A stretch of 64,000 bases of DNA from Acanthacorydalis orientalis (GCA_034766995.1 CM068320.1:11251687-11315686), one strand, 5' to 3'. Positions 47,914-61,937 are shown, counted from the first letter of the stretch. Numbers and translations: made by a program. The notes: generated by a model from the sequence alone, not told the origin.

Positions 47914-49155
47914 CGATAGTTAAAAAACTATCAGAGAAAAGTATATTTATACTCAAATAATAGATAATTTGCCCAATTTAACAGAAACTTTTAGAAAAAG
48001 TATAGACTTAAAAATAATTATCTGAGAATTGAGTGCAATGGCAAACGTGCATCTTTGCTTCATATATGCAAAATGATGTTAGTATAGTACTGAAAGATCG
48101 AAAAATTATGTAAGCCTACCAGATACATGAATTCTTTTCATTGAATTTAAGTAAACACTAGTATCCAGAAATGCAAACAGCATTGTCTAAAAAAATACTA
48201 TATAAAACTTTTTGAATATTATATAAAACTTTTGTCTAGAAAATCAGTGATTATTTAGATCTAGTATTTATACTGAAAAAATCGTTGCATACTTTCATTA
48301 CCACAACTATTATTTTATACTAGTATATAAACCGTCAAAAGTGACAGGAAAATAGAAAGAACCAGAAAAAACCTGTTTTTTTGGTTTTTATATCATAATA
48401 TATTTAAAAATAAAAAATACATAAGAACGAAAATTATACAAAAGAATTAAACTTGAAACCTATGAGCTGACAAAACAAAAGTCTCGTCACCATAGATAAA
48501 CATTTCTCGTCACCATGGACTTTGTCCCGCAGGAAAATGAAGAAAAATATAGATTTTTATTATATATATTTGTTATAAATGTCTTACATGTTTGAGTTGC
48601 ATTCACGGATCTCACCTGCATTACTAACAAATTAGACATACATTTTGGAACTTTAATATAACACCATATTATAATTTTTCGCTGACGAATTTTTCATTTT
48701 TTTACAAGACAAAGAAAATCTGATCAAAATTGTATGTATTTATTGTATATGTATTTGCTTATATGTATTTGCTGTTTAAGTATGTTAGAGTATATAAGAT
48801 ACAGTTAATAATGCACGGATTTTTCTATATCTTATGATTTTTCTATATCTGATTAATCATTTGCAGATTATTGTATCTTTATTACAATAAGTATAAGCAA
48901 CAGTAAAACTAATCGATTATAAAACATTTATAATCAGAAATTTTTGTAAGATTTGTAGAATAAAAAAAATCACTGATGACAGTGAATTCATCTATAGTAA
49001 TTATTGTTAAGATCAATTCCAATTTATGTTGTTGAAGCTTTAAATACACATTCTTGATGATACTAAATTTTATAAAATTTATGCTCAATTTTATGCTTTA
49101 TTTCTTTAAAGTTTCTTTGAAATCAATGAGGTAAATATATATATATATATATACA

Positions 49156-49200
49156 TTAGCGGACTTCACCCTTTGCTCGCTACGCTCCCCAAAACCTAGT
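49156..49200 (-). mobile_element. Helitron-like 3' end, degraded
   Basis: On the minus strand, GAGCGTAGCGAGCAAAGGG then TGAAGTCCGCTAA lines up with the end at 60795-60824: a CGAGCA block, then a G-run/C-run stem (here weakened), then CTAA, which fits the CTRR terminus of Helitrons. A T follows, the expected 3' target base. How far the element extends is not visible. Confidence 0.5.
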
Positions 49201-49443
49201 CACGCTACTACCACTTATCATTTATAAGCTTATACATGTAACGGAATGAAACAATTAACATATTTTTTTAAACTCATTTATGTCTATATAATCATTTTCG
49301 CAGATACGTCGCAATGTGTTGTTTTATGTATATATGTTAGTATGTCTAAATATTCTTGCAGATAGATTATTTTTTACAACATAGTTGTTTTATAAAGTTT
49401 TTTTGCGGATAATTTTGATTTTACATGTACAGAAAGATATACA

Positions 49444-49444
49444 T

Positions 49445-49475
<31 letters not shown>

Positions 49476-49481
49476 CATATG
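49444..49481. repeat. (CA)n(TA)n compound
   Basis: CA run directly followed by TA units, same order as at 30324. Confidence 0.94.
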
Positions 49482-50163
49482 TGGGGAGTGGTTAAAAAGA
49501 TTTGCATAGGAGTTCATAATTTAAGGCTTATGATATCGAGATAAAAAAAATAAATATACATTTTCAGATGATAAATTGATGCTTTAAAGTCATAACCAGC
49601 ATTCTTGATAATGTTTTTTGCAAATATGAAACACTATTTTACATTTCGTCAATGAATAAATCTGATATTTATTCTTCCAGCCAATCATTTACCGCTCCAA
49701 TAACTTAACCGTAACTAAACTGTGTTTAATTATGTTATTTCAACACCAATCAAAATTCATCCAGGAAGCTCTAAAACAAACTGGATATTCTCACATACCC
49801 TCCTTACAACCAAGAGCGTGTATCATCTGAATTACACTTATTTCTAGTATTAAAGTGGAAGCTCAAAGACAGCCACTTTGACTTTGATGTCCAAGATGAG
49901 GCTGTTATAAAGAATTATCTCCAGATAGAAGCAACAGATTTCGTCATAGACGAAATGAGGAAATTTCTTACATATTTGTAAGAATATATTAAGAATGTAG
50001 TTGATTACGTTGAGAAATACATGTGTTATTTGAAACAAATTTGTAGGGTTCTTTCTTTTTTTGTTTAATTTCAATGCTTTAAGTCATTCAAGAATTACTT
50101 GTCTCAAAAAATTTACCCGCTTCTCGTGCATTTCTATCTATCTAATTATACATCTCTCCCACT

Positions 50164-50191
50164 ATATATATATATATATATATATTTACAC

Positions 50192-50223
<32 letters not shown>

Positions 50224-50236
50224 TTATATATTTACA

Positions 50237-50275
<39 letters not shown>

Positions 50276-50286
50276 GTATATATAAA

Positions 50287-50378
<92 letters not shown>

Positions 50379-50386
50379 CATATATA
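50164..50386. repeat. Longest interrupted (TA)n block
   Basis: About 220 bp of TA with TTTACACA, TG and GAATA interruptions; several sub-blocks repeat the same interruption, which points to segmental duplication inside the array. Confidence 0.96.
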
Positions 50387-50907
50387 TTAAAACTATTCCT
50401 TAATTTATTAAATATTTCCAACACTTAAATAAATTGGAAATAACAAAATACTTTTTATTATTTTATATTTTTAATTATTTAAGATCAGGAAATATAACAA
50501 ATCACTTTACAAATTCATACATCTTTTATCATACATTCCATGTAAAATATACATGGATATATGGAAATACACATATAGATTTATATTTTTTAACAATTTA
50601 CGTTTGTAAAATAGTTATGTATAATATTAAAAAAAAGTATATTATTAAACGTAAATAAAAATGTAAACATACGTTAAGAGATGCAATACTGGAAAATTCT
50701 GAAGAATAAATATGTTATTTCCAAGATAAATATTTTTACATAAACTGCTGTAAGGTTATATTTGAGGTACTGAAATAAACAATTTTCTACCTAAATGTTT
50801 ATTTCTACAATATATGAAGTTTTGATCACTCTACGATAATCATATTTAATGAATTATATTTACCTTTTATTAAGCAATATCTAACCGCTTACTGGAATAT
50901 AGTTTTG

Positions 50908-50910
<3 letters not shown>

Positions 50911-50967
<57 letters not shown>
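50911..50967. repeat. (TA)n microsatellite
   Basis: About 28 units. Confidence 0.96.
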
Positions 50968-50969
<2 letters not shown>

Positions 50970-51115
50970 TAAAAATTTAATTTCAGAAATTATATAATTT
51001 TTTAACATTTTTTTATAAAGTGTGTTAGTTTGGTATCTGAAAGGCTGAATTATTGCCTGTTTTAAATATATGCATACACTTATCTCTCAAGTATCATATA
51101 ATTAAACACTGCCCA

Positions 51116-51118
<3 letters not shown>

Positions 51119-51177
<59 letters not shown>
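51119..51177. repeat. (TA)n microsatellite
   Basis: About 29 units. Confidence 0.96.
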
Positions 51178-51179
<2 letters not shown>

Positions 51180-52275
51180 AGTATGTAATCAATGTAAACT
51201 ATAATGCTTCGAAAGACAATAAATTAACAGATAATAAACCGGAAGTTAACATCTACATGTCGGGTTTCAATCGATTATTAATCATTTTAATGTTTATTAT
51301 AAAAATAAATTGAAAATATATACTAACATTTAATTTAATACAGTTTGATGGACAACCTATATTAAAATGATGGTATCGGATGGTGAGTGAATATATGGAT
51401 AAATGGATATGTCGAAGAATGGACATATTGACAACAATAGAACACTGATATATGACATTCAGGTTGACAAGTATGTTACGCATTACGTGTAAATGTGTTT
51501 TATCGCTGAGAAGAAAATGGAATTTTACACGCATTTATGTGAATATCGTTTTGGAATGTTAATAAAAATTTGGTGTTTCGTGGAAAAATTTTACGAAAAT
51601 AATTCGGTTTAATGTGTAACCGATGAAATCGTTTTTAAATTGATGATTTGAAAAAAAATTAAATTATAATATAGCAATAATTTTTAGAATATCATTAAAA
51701 TATTATTATCACGGTTTATTATTTATTATAAAATTATTATGTTTATACATAGACATATATATTTATAAATGTTATAAATGTGGTTATTATTATTTAATAT
51801 AGATTTTTAAACAAAAGTTTTAATCATTCCAAAACCATCGATTATTTACCTAACATTACTTAACTACGGTCTCTTACTTCAAAAATTATATATTATAAAC
51901 TTGTTTTTTTAACCAAAAAATCCTTTATTATAAATTATTTTGTTGATTATACTTCTAAAAATCAAAATACACTAGTTGCTTCGTATAAAATACAATATGA
52001 AATAGGATGTGAAAGATCTGCAGAAAAATTCAAATATCTATTGAAATGATCATAAAAAGCAACGTTATTTTCTTATACACTTTATATTTTTTCATAAATG
52101 TGTGTACAAGCTTGACTTTAAATGTATCAACATATTTACTTTAGTTTAAAATTTACTAGCATACTAAATTGTTGGTAAAAAATAATACGAACATTAAAAA
52201 GTCTTACAAATTAAAAACATTAAAATAAATTACTTCTTTGATGCATTATACTATCTAAACGAATAAATACATACA

Positions 52276-52310
52276 TATATATATATATATATGTGTGTGT
52301 ATGTGTGTAA
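52276..52310. repeat. (TA)n(TG)n compound
   Basis: Short TA tract followed by GTGTGTGTATGTGTGT. Confidence 0.92.
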
Positions 52311-52442
52311 GTTCATATGTATGTTTTATTTATTATACAAATGTATGTTTTTGTATTCGGCGAAATTAAAAACATATGTGAAGGGCATGTTTACAATTTC
52401 GAACATTCGAATGAAACACAGTTTCGTAGTTATTAAAATTTT

Positions 52443-52444
<2 letters not shown>

Positions 52445-52497
<53 letters not shown>
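52445..52497. repeat. (TA)n microsatellite
   Basis: About 26 units. Confidence 0.96.
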
Positions 52498-52499
<2 letters not shown>

Positions 52500-53493
52500 T
52501 TCATCCAACTGCCCTTTATAATCAGGCTTGTTTGGAATGTAAAGATATATGACTGTTGAAATGTGATGATGTAAATAATTACAAATTATTCGGAAAAACG
52601 TTCCCAAAGAGTGTTGAAATTCTATTAGATACAGTATATTTTTTCTCGATCTCGTATTTAAATTAAAACTTCGAACCGTTTCATATAAAATATATCAATG
52701 TCTATGTTTTTGTTAAGCGACGATTTTTATTAATGTCTTCACAAATCCTTTTTAGTATATATTATAACAAAGATTATTACTATTTTCATCATACTGACCA
52801 CTATTTCATTATATTATTTATTTATTTAAAACTTTGAACTTTAAACGAAATTCTAGTTATAACTATGGTTATTACTCTATCAAGTTAATTAAAGCAGTAA
52901 CATGAATATACGAGCTTTTTATGCATCAAAAATAATGAGATTTTATTAACTTTTATACTTTGAACAATGGAATTATGTTTTGTAAAAATATATGTTATTT
53001 TAGAGGAATTTAAAATCATCATGTTTTTAATGACCAAACAAGTAATTAAGTTTATACATTTTTCATAAAAACAGATTTAAAAATGTTACAATATACAGTG
53101 TTAACTCTATTACTTTGAACTTTTAAGAATTAAATTTTTGAACATATCAACTATTTTATGATTGCCTTTACATTTTGATTTATTTAATAAATGCAGGTAA
53201 AATATATTGTTTTGTAAATAAAAGAATAAATGTATTTAATGAATGAATTCTTTATATTCAGAAGTGTGTCTGCTTTTTTATAATAAAATATTACATTTGT
53301 TAACACTTTTTGAATAAAAGTATATAAATTAAAAGCAAAAATATCAATATATAAAAGTTATATTTCTACTTACTATACTATAAAGAAAGATAAAATAACA
53401 AAACTTATAAATATTCCTAAAACTCTAATTAATTTTTGATGGCACTTGTGAAAACCAGAAGAAATTAATAAATTAGTTACAGAATGTTTTATA

Positions 53494-54028
53494 TTAGGTT
53501 GGTAGAAAAATAATTGCAGTTTGTAACCTTTAAATTCGTATACATTTTTTAATTTAAGTGGTTTTAGGTGGTCCAGAACTGTTATATGACTAACGCTTAA
53601 CTTTTGTGGAAGCCTTTGAATTTTTGTACTAGGTTCTGATTCAACTAATGTCTTCAGCTCGTCGTTATGAACTGAAGAAGAACCTCCGCGATTTTCTTCA
53701 TCTTCTAGACTCTCGGTACCAGCCCAAAATTTTTGGAATCACCATTGCACCACCAGTACCCACACCAAAAGCAATTTCTGCTTCTTTACTATCCGTTTCG
53801 AACTCATACAAAAAAATGCTGTTATTTACTTCTTTTCCATTGTTAGTTCAATAGCCCAACTTGGAGCAAAATACTTAATAAAACTAAGTTGATTTTACCA
53901 AAAAAAAAAAAACGAAAGTGAACTTTAAAATGAAATTAACATGAACACGATGAAATAATTCTTTCATAGAAAAAAATTAGGTAAAATTTCAGAAAATAAA
54001 AACAACAATTATTTTCCTACCAATCAAA
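53494..54028 (-). mobile_element. mariner-derived short element, copy 3
   Basis: The left end is TTAGGTTGGTAGAAAAATAA and the right end, inverted, TTTGATTGGTAGGAAAATAA, with TA outside both. The minus strand holds the same N-terminal mariner remnant as copy 1, including ESRxED near 53705-53690 and the HTH region up to ACCACTTAAATT. It joins the terminal region at the same deletion point. Confidence 0.85.
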
Positions 54029-55199
54029 TACATTAAAAAAGTTCATGAAATTCAATTGAAACGAAAACACTGTTTAGATATATAACTCTATTATTATATT
54101 CATAAAATGCAAATTACAAAAAGGAATCAAAGGATAATATGTGTTTATATTTTTATGAATTTTTATTTTTTTAGCTTTACGTTACTTTTTCCGGTACTAA
54201 AAATCTAAATTAATTACATTTATTTACTTTAATTAATAATGTAATAAAGGGTAATGAATTGTTGTAATGTGAACAAAAGTAAAATTTATCAAAGTACTAA
54301 TGGATTTTTAAATTGAGAAAAAAGATCAAAAAAGAGCTATTTCCATGAACATAAGTATAAACATATACAAAAATCATTTCCCCCTGTATAATATGACACC
54401 ATTTAATGTAAAATGAACGTAAATATATATCCTGGATGTAACATTAGCGTCAACCAAAGTGACAAACAAAATTCATCGGGCAGTACTGAGTTGTCCATTG
54501 AGCTAACACACACATAAGTCATTAGTATATTTTTCATTTGGCACGTAATCAATGTGTTATCACCACGTTAAATGATCTGTGAACTCAATAAAAATGTAAT
54601 TTTCTGATATCCAAACGATATTCTCATAAAAAGGAAATCTTTTAATTTATTTTATGATTTTATTGAATATATTTTTTCGAGTCAATAAAGTATGATATGA
54701 GGAAAATTCAATAAATTCGATTACAGAAAGAAATTCATTCTTATTTATTACATAACGTGAAGTGAAACACATGCACATATTTATTAAATGTGTATTTATA
54801 ATTATTTGCTTTAATTCCTTATTAATGATTTTCTACTATTATTTATTGTATTAAAAATTCTATTTTTAGTGTTACTTTAATATATATTAAAAACGTTCTC
54901 AACTGCAATATTAAAACTTATTGCAATACTATTTTACTCATTAGAAAAACGTTAATGTTTTAAACAAGATATTATATATTTAAAAAAAGAAGTATTATTA
55001 GCAATAAGAAGATTAACACAACAATTTTATGTTCAATACAACAGTGTTGTAAGTTGTGTATTTTAAGAAAATTATTTAAAATCATATGGTACCACTATAT
55101 TTGTTGTGTACATTAATGAGTACAAATACATAAAAAAAATATTTAAAATTATACGAAGTATTGCTCAATCTCTTATCCTAACCTTCAAAATATCATTAG

Positions 55200-55202
<3 letters not shown>

Positions 55203-55251
<49 letters not shown>

Positions 55252-55270
55252 TCGTATATATATATATATA
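55203..55270. repeat. (TA)n microsatellite
   Basis: About 24 units, then CTCG and more TA. Confidence 0.95.
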
Positions 55271-55300
55271 ATAGAAGATGTTAATAATTGAAGTGTCATG

Positions 55301-55391
55301 CCTTTACTGCCCTTAAAAAATATTTAGCATATAAGTTATCTGTCATCATCGATAGCGAGGTTAGATAGAAATAGAAAGCATTAAGAATAAA
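55301..55391. repeat. Unnamed dispersed repeat, copy B
   Basis: Matches 9988-10080 in the same orientation. Where copy A is followed by a long (TA)n array, this copy has only GATATATATGAATCCAGTT. Confidence 0.65.
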
Positions 55392-56101
55392 GATGGGTAA
55401 ACAAGATCGATATATATGAATCCAGTTTCATTTCAACTGAGCGGTATTGTTGTGCTGTATCGCTTTTCTTATCACATACAGTAAGAATTCTTAAAACACA
55501 CCAATATATATATATATATATCTTAACATTTGTTTTAATAAAGATGTTATAACACGTCCGTTTCGTATCCGTATAATGTGCACTAAATAATTAACACAAT
55601 CTGTAGCAATATAAAAAATGTAGCTTAGTGAAATATTAACAAATAAATAAAAAAATATGTTAGTCGATCTTATATATTTTACAATTATTTACATTAAGTA
55701 ATCGATGTTCATGGTATTGGAAAGACATAACGTTAAGAATGATAAATAAATTCAATTATGCATCGAAAAAAGGATAAAATTGAAAATAAAACCAAACTGA
55801 ACAAAAATATAGAAGTTTTATTTTAAATACTGCAGAAGTAGAGGTTCAAAAATAAATATAATAAATTAATTGAGATAGACATTAATCAGTATTAGGTAAT
55901 TTATACATATCCCAATTAACATTATTTCCTTTTATAATATATAAATATGGTTATAAATCGTATATAAATATTTTCTTAATAATAATAAATTACTTTTTCT
56001 CTTTGAAATGTAAGACTAAAAGTAATTTTCAATTTTCATTTGAACATTCTTTATTTATCTACAATTTCGTTTTGAATTCAGATGTTTTCTACTTATTAAT
56101 A

Positions 56102-56107
<6 letters not shown>

Positions 56108-56154
<47 letters not shown>
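56108..56154. repeat. (TA)n microsatellite
   Basis: About 23 units. Confidence 0.95.
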
Positions 56155-56158
<4 letters not shown>

Positions 56159-57125
56159 TGATTTTCAAATCCCATGAGAAAATAAAAAAAAGTTATATTT
56201 ATATGTTTTAATTTATTTATATAAAGGTATTTTTATATAAAAAATTCTCAAAAATAAAAAAATATATAATGCATGCAAAGAAAATGATTTTCTTTACAGA
56301 ATGATTTTTTAAACACCAGATAAAATATATTTAATGTAAGTATAATTCAATTAAAATCTTAAATCAAGAGCTATCTGATTTCTATACTTCATTGTTTTTC
56401 ACTAATTAATTTTAATTACTTGGAATTGATATAATAATTATAATAACTGAAAACAATAAACGCATGTCAGTGAAATTATATTTAATTTCTTTATAATATT
56501 TAATAATTTTACATCGTGTTTAAAAGTTATTTATTGCAGTGAAGCATCATAATTATTTATGACAGGGTTTTTCAAATAAATCTGATCATTAATAATGTTC
56601 TTAATCTTATTACAAACTTCGAAAATAATTTTTGTAAATAAATACGTGAAACTTATATTTTCATGATAATAAATTTAGGGATTCAAGAACGAAATTGTAA
56701 GTAGATACCCATAATGATTTATGGTAGTAAAATATTCCATCGGCATTAATTTTAAAAAAATGTCATAAAGGAAGTATATTTCTGTATTGTTATAAATTTA
56801 GTTAATAATTTAAGATATTCCTATTGTTTTTTAAGTATGTAAATAGGCAATCACCTTTTACTATTTCTTGTATGTTTATATGAATTAAAAAGAATGTGTA
56901 TAAAAATCTCTAAGTAACAGTAAAAATGTAAAATGTACAAAATCAACATTTGTTGTCGCAAGATAAAAAATATCATTACAGAAAATAGTTTCAGTGCTTC
57001 CTTTAGAGATGATAACATTTGAAAAAATATATTTAAGCACTCAAATGAGTGTGAAGTTAAAATTTAAAAAACTTGATTTAAACATCTATTACATAGATCG
57101 AGTTTAATTTATAATCGACAAGTTA

Positions 57126-57706
57126 TTAGGTTGGTAGAAAAATAATTGCGGTTTTTTGTTTTCTGAATCTAGTCTTAATTTTTTTAATGAAATTATCATT
57201 TTAACGTTTTCATGTTAATATTATTTTTAAGTACAATTTTCGATCTGTATTTTAGTAATCGACTTTGGTTTCATTATTAGTTTAGCTTCAAATTGAGTTA
57301 TTGAATTAAAGATAGAAAAGAAGTAAATAATAGACACTTATATGAGTTCAAAATGGGTGATAAAGCAGCAGAAACTGCTCGTAAACTAAACAATGCTTTT
57401 GATGTTGGTACTGTTAAGGAACGTAAGATGCAATGGTGGTTCCAATAATTTTGTGCTGAGGACGAGAGTTTTGAAGATGAAAAAGGTCACGCGAGTCCCC
57501 ATTCAGTTCATAATGAGGAGAACTGATGGCGTTAGTTGAATCAGAATCATGCACAACAATTCGAAAGCTTTCTCAAAAGTTATAGATGTTAGTCATTCAA
57601 TAGTTCTGAACTTGAAATATTTGAAACAAATATTTGAAATAGCTAACTAAAAAAAATTATATGAATTTAAAGATCATAAACCGCAATTATTTTTGTTCCA
57701 ATCTAA
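57126..57706 (+). mobile_element. mariner-derived short element, copy 4
   Basis: The left end is TTAGGTTGGTAGAAAAATAA and the right end, inverted, TTAGATTGGAACAAAAATAA; TA on both sides. The plus strand preserves the longest N-terminal remnant: MGDKAAETARKLNNAFDVG, TVKERKMQWWFQ, AEDESFEDE and later TTIRKLSQKL. One stop follows WWFQ. The junction to the right end again comes just after the HTH region. Confidence 0.87.
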
Positions 57707-59332
57707 TATTTACTTGCAGCCAGTAAAATCATATCATGTGTAATGTACAACGAGTAATGAACACTAGTTAATTAATTTAAAATCGTTAATCTTTACTCAA
57801 TACACACTAATGAGTTTATTAACTAGTAAATTAATTTTTGCTACTAAATTTTCTTGAAAAGTACAGTTTTTTGAACAATATCCAAACTTTGATTCTCCAT
57901 GTAGTACATTTAACCAGTGAGTACAAAGCAACAAAGTGATCTGCGCTAAGTGCAATAGGCCAGAAAGTTTCCTCTAGTAGTAGTTTCTCGATAAGAAAAT
58001 TGTTGACAAGTAGCGAGTAAACTTGCTCTGAACAATAGTTGCTTTGAATAAATAATCAATAAATAATATTATTTCGTTCTATGATTTAATTTCACAAACT
58101 GAAAGTTAAAGTATATTTTTTGAAGTGATCATTTTCTTATCATGTTTTTTAATTAGTTTCAAAATTATTTTTTAACGTTCTTTTGGAAATCAACACAGTT
58201 ATTAACTGTTTAAGCATTTTATTAAATTATTTATTTATGGAAAATGTTATATATGTCAAAATTTCAATATTATTCAATAATTTATTGTTATTTAGTCATG
58301 GTTATTTTGCTCATACATCCAAAAACAAGCCAGTGTTACATTTTATCTAATATTAAAATGAATATCGTTATAATATTTTTATTCACCAACCAATTACCTA
58401 TTTTTATTATAATATCCCCTAGTTAATTTTTATTTTACTCTCTACAAAAGTAAAATATTTCTTCGTTTTCCTAGCCTCGAATTTTTAAGAATTCTAAGTT
58501 TACACATATGAAATAAAATTGATAAAGTTAGAAAAAAAATTATAATCATATTTAAACAAATTCGGTTAAATTTACACAAGTTTATAATATAGTTTCATAA
58601 CTTTTTAATGGTTTTATATCTATCTGAATAAATATTTATGAGTTTAATCCACGTTTTATAATAACATTTGTTTATGAGTTACCTATTTGTTCAAAATATT
58701 TTCCTTTAACCGTTACAAAAGTATTTATATGTTTATATTTATATACAATTTTAATATGAAAACCTAAAATCTGTAAATGTTATACACATATTTTCTTAAT
58801 CATATTTTTACAATTTTTTATATTCATTTTCTTATTTTCGGTTTATTTTTGATCACATTCATAATATAATAAAAGATTTTGATTTTAAAAGCTTAATAAT
58901 TCTTTATAAAAATTATTCAGGAAAAGTACTGAAAAGCTCATGATTCTTTCTAATTGCTTAACTGATATCTCTATCGCCTGTTATATTTGTTTTTAAAATA
59001 GAAATCGTCTTTAATAGCTATAGAAAAATATTAGCAATAATATTAACAATTACTGTTATATTTTTATTCAAATCAAATAATAGTACAATCATCTCAAATA
59101 TTGTGGACTAGAAAAAAATTATTATTTCACTTTTCAGAATTAGAAATATTCCTTCACTATTGAATTTAATAAGTGAATTGTGTTCTAAATTAAATCATGT
59201 TTTGATTTAAGCAAATGTACAGGTAACTTTTTTAAATTTCTTATCTGAGTTTAACTAATTTGCAATTGAAAATAAATGTTGTCTTCTGCTAACAAAATCA
59301 AATTCCTCAACTTTTATTGTAGTTGTAATATA

Positions 59333-59398
<66 letters not shown>

Positions 59399-60764
59399 TA
59401 ATTTATTTTGCCAAAATAATAATACAATTTATTGATTGAAAAATTATATTTTACTAAAAAAAATATTAATTAAGGACTAGAAATATTATTTAATGATTTT
59501 AGAATTTTATGTACTTATTACGGTTGTAATTAAAAAAACATGTTTTCAACAAAATAAAAAAAAACATATTCTGTATATTTTTTTCAATAATTTATTTTTA
59601 AATGAAAGCTGTTATCACAACCAGCTCGTATTTAAGTTTTTTTTTGCACTTTCAATTCAGATTATTCTTTTTCAGCCCTTTCAAGTATTTTTTTGTAATA
59701 TTTTCTGAAAGAGATTAATTAATTATATTTCTAACTTACTTACTTACTCAATTAGAATATAGTTATCTAATGATTATTATAAAAATATTATAGAAAACAT
59801 AATTAGTTTACCCTAGATCTGAGAAAGGTATGTAGGTGTAAAAATAATGTTTAAATAGGTACCGTCAGTGATTAAAAGTGTTAATTAATATTTTTTAACA
59901 AAATATTTATATATATATATATATATATATATAAAGACTGTATAAAATATAAGTTAATATTTTAATTAATGTGTAACATAGGTAATATTCCTTTTTTCAC
60001 AATTATACTATGTACACTTTTTAAAATAAAACGTATTAATGTCTATTTTCAGCTATATGAGAGTGAAACTGGTTCTTAGAACACTATCTAATCTATTTAT
60101 AATTTACAAGTGAGATTATCTTGTACATTCTTGTCTACATGTTTATGATTATGTTGTACTTATAATAAATTTTACATTAAGAGATTAGTGTGACAAACAT
60201 TGTGATTGAACGTCCGTTGTTCATGAATAAATTTAAAGTTGTTTCGCTTGATAATTTAATAAAATTTTAAAACTGAATTTATAAAAGTCTGATATTTATT
60301 TATATTTATTAAATAAGTGCTTTTTGGTATGAAATTTAATATTTAATTTTAATCTTAAAGAAATTAAACACATCGGGACATAAGAACCAACATATTTATT
60401 TCTTTCTATATAATTAATAGTTCAATCAATATTTTAAAGTTTTATTTCAAAACAAAAAAAGTATGAATAACTTTCTTATAACAAACATATGTACATATAT
60501 AAATTTATATATGCACATAATATATAAACATAAATAAACAACATTATTAGAAATATATAAACAAAATTATCCACAAAAAAATCGATGACGTCGACTTATT
60601 TATTTATGATGTCGGGTTTCATGGTACCCAAATATATTTATCGCATATACAATACAGCAACTTTGCAATCTATCTGCGATAATAATTATATAAATATAAA
60701 TGTGTTTTCAAAAATATATTTATTGTTTCATTCGGTTACATGACACGCTTATAATTGACACGTG
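57707..60764. other. AT-rich DNA without recognisable genes
   Basis: 57880-58030 is slightly GC-richer. Arrays at 59329 and about 59910-59930. The short frames at 58244-58426 and 59493-59708 are hydrophobic and AT-driven, with no recognisable domain. Confidence 0.65.
59329..59392. repeat. (TA)n microsatellite
   Basis: About 31 units with one CA interruption. Confidence 0.95.
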
Positions 60765-60824
60765 GCAATCGCAGCGAACCTGATGGATGGCAAGCGGAAC
60801 GAGCAGGGGGCTAAGCCCTCCTAG
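60765..60824 (+). mobile_element. Helitron-like 3' end
   Basis: CGGAACGAGCA is followed by GGGGGCTAAGCCCTCC, a short hairpin with a TAA loop, and then CTAG, matching the CTRR terminus of Helitrons, followed by T. A (TA)n tract starts within a few bases. The 5' end (expected TC) cannot be located; the element may start anywhere in the preceding few hundred bases. No Rep-helicase coding is seen, so it would be non-autonomous. Confidence 0.55.
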
Positions 60825-61002
60825 TATGTATATATATATATATATAACCTTATTTAACCTTCCTTTAAATACTACACACACAATTATTACATTTTCTAAG
60901 TAATGTCTTTTTATTTAAAAATATTTTAATTAAATTATACTGAAATATTTTCTTATTCTTTTACTGTTAAAATTGTGTGTATTTAAAATTAATATTTATA
61001 TG

Positions 61003-61033
<31 letters not shown>

Positions 61034-61056
61034 ATGTACATATATATATGTGTGTA

Positions 61057-61110
<54 letters not shown>

Positions 61111-61164
61111 CGTAGGAATCTTATAGGTGGATTGAAAGGAATAGAGGAAGGTTGAGGTTTTCGT
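60825..61164. other. AT-rich spacer with TA/TG array
   Basis: Contains a short (TA)n at 60830-60845 and the array at 60998-61107. Nothing else recognised. Confidence 0.65.
60998..61107. repeat. (TA)n(TG)n compound array
   Basis: TA with GTGTGTGTGTATG interruptions. Confidence 0.95.
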
Positions 61165-61207
61165 TATGAATTTGAAAGTTATAAACCGCAATCATTTTTC
61201 TGCCAAC

Positions 61208-61211
<4 letters not shown>
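61165..61211 (+). mobile_element. mariner-derived short element, copy 5 (right end only)
   Basis: ATGAATTTGAAAG, then TATAAACCGCAATCA and the inverted end TTAGGTTGGCAGAAAAATGA. The left part is missing; a (TA)n array begins directly at the target TA. Confidence 0.8.

Positions 61212-61291
<80 letters not shown>
61211..61291. repeat. (TA)n array at MITE right end
   Basis: About 37 units with GTATATG in the middle, starting at the MITE's TA. Confidence 0.96.
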
Positions 61292-61293
<2 letters not shown>

Positions 61294-61884
61294 ATTTCGG
61301 TGCATATATTTTGTACCAGAATCAATCTCTCAAAAAGTTTTTATTGACTTTTGTTATGTTACTTTATTTTTTATATTCTAGTGAGATTTCAAATTTGTTC
61401 TTTCAACTCAGGTTCTACCCTTTCAACCTTTTTTATATTCGTGTATTGTTATTGTTCATTGGTTAAATTTTTATCTTCTACAAAATATTTGTATTGCTAT
61501 TTCATATATCGTGTTTTCGACAATACTTTAATATTATTTGGTTCTAATTGACTCAATTTTAGTATCAGTCTTTTAAAGATATATATTTATATATAGTTTA
61601 AAAGAGTTAACACAATTTGAAGTTGCGATTTAACAAATTTGCAGACTTGATGTAAATATTGATCTATATGATGGAAATAATGAGAAACCTATACACTAAC
61701 TGACTGCATTCAAGCTCAAATTTACATTTTTGACTAAATGAAAAAATGTTCAAATAAATTCCTATTTCGTTAATAATTAATTTATTAATTTTCGCTATTA
61801 ATAGATTAACTACAATGAAATGATAGGATGAAAATATTTGAAAACATATCAAGAGGGGTTTTTAATATAAAAATGATCTATTTA

Positions 61885-61886
61885 TG

Positions 61887-61933
<47 letters not shown>

Positions 61934-61937
61934 ATTT

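Larger units (their letters stand above)
45322..49155. other. AT-rich DNA without recognisable genes
   Basis: Arrays at 46335 and 47838. A small local duplication (TATAATTATGATTTT with ATTAGC) lies at 46047-46140. A patch at 46810-46920 is slightly GC-richer. CTCGTCACCAT occurs twice, near 48482 and 48508. A short TA run at 49136-49153 abuts the Helitron-like end. Confidence 0.65.
49201..53493. other. AT-rich DNA without recognisable genes
   Basis: Several arrays, listed separately. The short frames at 49850-50074, 51253-51534 and 52326-52607 show no domain, and parts are microsatellite translations. Confidence 0.65.
54029..57125. other. AT-rich DNA with a dispersed repeat copy
   Basis: Arrays at 55203 and 56108 and a short one at 55505-55520; dispersed repeat copy B at 55301. 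A slightly GC-richer patch at 54430-54580. No genes recognised. Confidence 0.65.

Noticed and set aside
48470..48535. Duplicated CTCGTCACCAT words
   Set aside because: Only two short copies; could be chance or a small local duplication.
51253..51534. 93-codon minus-strand frame
   Set aside because: No recognisable domain, biased AT-driven composition; considered chance.
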